From contig JAKBNS010000211.1 in the NCBI GenBank assembly GCA_021830925.1, positions 1 to 61,746 on the forward strand: a DNA stretch of 61,746 nucleotides. The letters are read 5' to 3'. Shown here piece after piece: positions 59,127 to 61,746 of this stretch. Under the pieces are notes generated by a model. That model worked only from the letters and a program-made list of their open reading frames with translations. It was not told the origin of the DNA and did not search any database. How positions within the stretch are numbered: position 1 is the stretch's first letter; each line of letters opens with the position of its first letter. A program made the translations under genes and the position numbers. Origin of the DNA: Pseudomonadota bacterium. GTDB taxonomy: Bacteria; Pseudomonadota; Gammaproteobacteria; Burkholderiales; Burkholderiaceae_C.

Positions 59127-61746
59127 ATGAACGAAGTCGCCCAGACCACGCAGTCCTCCACGCTGCCCGATACCGCGGGCCTGGCGTGGGTCCTGGAGCA
59201 GGTTCGCGACAACCTGCTGGCCGCGCTCTCGGCGGTACGGCGCCAGGCGCAGCTGGGCCAGTTGCCCGACGCCGCGTCGGAAGCGGCGAGCGCCCTGCTG
59301 CAGGCCCGCACCCACGTGCACCAGGCCGCCGGTGCGCTGGAACTGATGGGGCAAGCGGGCTGCGCACGCGTGCTGCAGACCGCCGAGCGCGTGCTCATGC
59401 GCGCGCTGGAGCAGCCCCAGCGCCTGGACGCGCCGATGGTGGAGGCGCTGGAGTCGGGCCTGCACGCGGTGCTGGACTTCCTGGAGGCACGCGCCAGCGG
59501 GCGCGGCGAGCCGGCGGTCAAGCTGTTCCGCCAGTACCGCAGCCTGGCCGACCTGGCCGGCGGCGAGCCCGCGCATCCGGCCGATCTGTGGGATTTCGCC
59601 TGGGAGTGGCCGCAAGCGGCCGCGCCCGGCGTCGGCGCCCAGGCCCTGGGCGTGCAGGCCCGCGCCGACTACGAACGCGCGCTGCTGGAGGTGCTGCGCG
59701 CCGGCGACCTGCGCGGGGCCAGCGCCTCGATGCAGGCCGTGGCACGCCAGGCGCAGGCTGCCAGCGATGGCGACGAGCGCTCGCTGTGGTGGATCGCCGA
59801 GGGCTTTTTCGCCGGACTCGGCGACGAGCTGATCGAAGCCGACATCTACGCCAAGCGCCTGTGCAACCGGCTGAACCTGCAACTGCGCCAGATGCTGGCC
59901 GGGCAGGCGCAGGTCTCGCGACGCCTCGGCCACGAACTCCTGTTCTTCTGCGACCAGGCGCTGGCCCGTGCGCTCGAACGCGGACGCGAGGCTCCGCCTG
60001 CGCTGCGCGCCGTGGCGCAGGCCGCCAGGCTGCGACCGCAGGGCGTGGTCGACTGGCAGCAAGCGCATTTCGGCCTGGTCGATCCGGCGCTGGTCCAGCA
60101 GGCGCGCAAGCGCATGGTGCAGGTCAAGGACGGCTGGGCGCATATCGGCAACGGCGACTTCAGCCGCATCGCACGCCTGCAGGAACACCTGCAGCAACTC
60201 GGACTGGTGTTGCGCCAGCTCTGCGCCGGAGCCGAAGTGCTGCCAGGCGCGGTCGAGCGCATGCTGCAGGTGATCGGCGAGCAGCGCTCGCTGCTGACGC
60301 CCGAGCGGGTGCTGGAGGTCGCCACCGCGCTGCTGTTCCTGGAAGCCTCGCTGGTGCATTTCCGCGCCGACGACGCCGACTTCCTGCCGCGGGCGCGCGA
60401 GCTGGCGCAGCGCCTGCAGCGCAGCGCGCAAGGCTATGCCAGCGACGCCTTCGCGCCGTGGATGGAGCAACTGTACCGCCAGGTCTCGGAGAACCAGACC
60501 CTGGGTACCGTGGTGCAGGAGCTGCGCCACGACATGGGCACCGTCGAGCGCCTGCTCGACGCCTATTTCCGCGATCCCGCCGCCCTGGCCGACCTGGAGC
60601 CGGTACCTCGCCTTCTGGGACAGATGCGCGGCGTGCTGTCGGTGCTGGGCATGGACGTGGGTTCGCAGGCGCTGGTGCATATCCGCCACAGCGTGGAAAA
60701 CCTGATGGCCGCGTCGCCCCTGGATGGTTCCTCGGCACCGCGCGGCGCGAATTACGACCACCTGGCGGCCAACATCGGCACGCTGGGCTTCATGGTCGAC
60801 ATGCTGGGCTACCAGCCCGAACTGGCCAAGATTTCCTTCCAGTTCGATGCGCACAGCGGCGAATTGCGCCCGGTGGTGCCGCAGGCCCGCCAGACCGTGC
60901 AGGCGCGGGCCGCCGGGAGCGCGGCCGCGGCGGCCCCGCAGACGCCACCCGAAGCGCAATCGGCCCCGGCGGCGGCGACTCCCGCGGCCGAGCCGGTGCC
61001 GTCGGAGGCACCCCGGGCACCCGTCGACGCCACGGCCCCCATGCCGCCCTCGCTCGACCTCGAGGAGGCCGACACCCTGCTGCCCCCGCTGGAGGCCGAT
61101 GCGAGCGCCGCCGCGCCGACGGCTCCGGCGCCAGCGGCCCTCGACGATGCCGCCGCGCTGGATGCGCTGCTGCTGGGCACGGCGAGCGCCCCCACCGCGC
61201 CAGAGGCCGAGCCGGCGCCCGCGGAGCCGGAGCCGGCGGTCGACCCCGAACTGGTGGAGATTTTCCTCGACGAAGCCGACGAGGTCGTCGAGCAAGGTCG
61301 CGAACGCATCGCCGATCTGCGCGGCAGCGATCCCGCCGACGATTCCCTGACGGCGCTGCGCCGCAGTTTCCACACTCTCAAGGGCAGCGCGCGCATGGTG
61401 GGCATGCGCGATTTCGCCGAGGCCGCATGGGCGCTGGAGCAATGCTTCAACCAGGTGCTGGCCGACGGCTCCCCGGCATCGCCGGAACTGCTCGAACTCG
61501 CCGAGCGCGCGCTGCGGCGCCTCGAGGACTGGGCTCACGCGCTGCGTGCCGGCGATGCCGACGCCCATTCCAGCGACGCGCTGGTGCGGGCCGCACGGGC
61601 CCTGCGCGAGGGCCGGCCGCTGGAACTCGACGCCTGGACGCCGTCCGTCGACGCCGTGCCGGAAGTGCCGGAAGTGCCGGAAGTGCCGGAAGTGCCGGAA
61701 GTGCCGGAAGTTCTCGGGGTACCGGACGTGCCCGAGGTGCTGGAGC
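59127..61746 (+). CDS. chpA: ChpA/PilL-type hybrid chemosensory histidine kinase (5' part; 3' end outside window)
   Basis: CheA-like kinase that receives signals from PilJ and phosphorylates PilG and PilH. The 873 residues present include an N-terminal HPt-like helical region (about 15-120), a FimL/ChpA-like helical section (about 190-560), an Ala/Pro/Glu-rich linker (about 590-700), and one intact HPt domain with the phosphorylatable His in LRRSFHTLKGSARMVGM (H749). A second linker made of VPE repeats begins near residue 844. The kinase core, CheW-like domain and receiver are expected beyond the window. The start ATG is the only good one after pilJ. Confidence 0.92.
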   Translation, partial: MNEVAQTTQSSTLPDTAGLAWVLEQVRDNLLAALSAVRRQAQLGQLPDAASEAASALLQARTHVHQAAGALELMGQAGCARVLQTAERVLMRALEQPQRLDAPMVEALESGLHAVLDFLEARASGRGEPAVKLFRQYRSLADLAGGEPAHPADLWDFAWEWPQAAAPGVGAQALGVQARADYERALLEVLRAGDLRGASASMQAVARQAQAASDGDERSLWWIAEGFFAGLGDELIEADIYAKRLCNRLNLQLRQMLAGQAQVSRRLGHELLFFCDQALARALERGREAPPALRAVAQAARLRPQGVVDWQQAHFGLVDPALVQQARKRMVQVKDGWAHIGNGDFSRIARLQEHLQQLGLVLRQLCAGAEVLPGAVERMLQVIGEQRSLLTPERVLEVATALLFLEASLVHFRADDADFLPRARELAQRLQRSAQGYASDAFAPWMEQLYRQVSENQTLGTVVQELRHDMGTVERLLDAYFRDPAALADLEPVPRLLGQMRGVLSVLGMDVGSQALVHIRHSVENLMAASPLDGSSAPRGANYDHLAANIGTLGFMVDMLGYQPELAKISFQFDAHSGELRPVVPQARQTVQARAAGSAAAAAPQTPPEAQSAPAAATPAAEPVPSEAPRAPVDATAPMPPSLDLEEADTLLPPLEADASAAAPTAPAPAALDDAAALDALLLGTASAPTAPEAEPAPAEPEPAVDPELVEIFLDEADEVVEQGRERIADLRGSDPADDSLTALRRSFHTLKGSARMVGMRDFAEAAWALEQCFNQVLADGSPASPELLELAERALRRLEDWAHALRAGDADAHSSDALVRAARALREGRPLELDAWTPSVDAVPEVPEVPEVPEVPEVPEVLGVPDVPEVLE
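61656..61709 (+). repeat. Six exact tandem copies of a 9-bp unit coding Val-Pro-Glu in chpA/pilL
   Basis: GTGCCGGAA is repeated six times without change, then continues as degenerate VLG-VPD-VPE-VLE units to the end of the window. The unit length keeps the reading frame, so slippage would alter linker length only. The repeat lies between the first HPt domain and the unseen rest of the kinase. Confidence 0.95.

Noticed and set aside
61656-61709. CRISPR-like short repeats
   Set aside because: The units are contiguous, in frame and 9 bp long, with no spacers; it is a coding tandem repeat.
1-61746. tRNA, rRNA, prophage and integrated-element genes
   Set aside because: I looked for tRNA-like cloverleafs, rRNA segments, integrases and phage structural genes by eye and saw none. 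A covariance-model search would be needed to exclude a small non-coding RNA.

Overview
The window is a continuous, very GC-rich, densely coded bacterial chromosome segment. The organism is most likely a betaproteobacterium of the order Burkholderiales. The supporting gene content is a phasin (polyhydroxyalkanoate storage), a class II B12-dependent ribonucleotide reductase, hemL and thiD beside a rubredoxin and a pilGHIJ-chpA/pilL twitching chemosensory operon, and a bifunctional IolC kinase-aldolase. This assignment is inferred from gene content and order; no rRNA or other phylogenetic marker is present. I saw no tRNA, rRNA, CRISPR array, integrase or intact transposase gene.

Layout. 1-5.7 kb: end of an unrecognised gene, a PAS-GGDEF diguanylate cyclase, a DsbC/G-like thiol protein, a GATase1-AraC regulator, and a RidA-glutathione reductase pair. 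5.3-8.0 kb: a signalling island in which an orphan receiver that has lost its phospho-acceptor Asp is divergent from an ANTAR antiterminator response regulator coupled to a HisKA_2 histidine kinase. 8.0-20.8 kb: a myo-inositol catabolic locus. On the minus strand are a sugar-type ABC transporter, an SDR, an RpiR regulator and two Gfo/Idh dehydrogenases; divergent from them is iolC(J)-iolD-iolE-iolB. 20.7-24.3 kb: a gluconate locus (LacI-type regulator, gntK, MFS carrier) with TAGCGCT-core operators and a co-transcribed Mpo1-like membrane protein. 24.4-26.8 kb: scoAB 3-oxoacid CoA-transferase divergent from a LysR regulator.

27-35.2 kb: a stand-alone PilB/GspE-type ATPase with c-di-GMP-binding MshEN motifs, convergent with a very large membrane c-di-GMP enzyme (GGDEF, globin-like, GAF, EAL and zinc-binding CZB-like modules); then an SDR/AraC divergent pair and a class I amidotransferase-like hydrolase. 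35.5-42.6 kb: a 276-bp MITE-like element abutting the nrdJ stop codon, then nrdJ, rmuC, a 2-hydroxyacid dehydrogenase, pncB and a nitroreductase on the minus strand, the last three genes linked by 4-bp overlaps. 42.8-45.9 kb: a GAF-GGDEF-EAL protein and the phasin gene with a strong promoter and a terminator.

46-52.9 kb: a hydrolase, a CBS-domain protein, a YqiA-like esterase, an RNB-family ribonuclease, a TonB-like protein, aroE and mtgA. 52.9-61.7 kb: hemL and thiD (minus), then rubredoxin, pilG, pilH, pilI, pilJ and the 5' part of chpA/pilL (plus), whose reading frame is still open at the window edge.

Two themes recur. One is carbon acquisition: inositol, gluconate and ketoacids, with PHA granules as a sink. 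The other is control of surface behaviour by c-di-GMP and pili: three c-di-GMP turnover proteins, one probable c-di-GMP-binding pilus-type ATPase, and the Pil-Chp chemosensory system.
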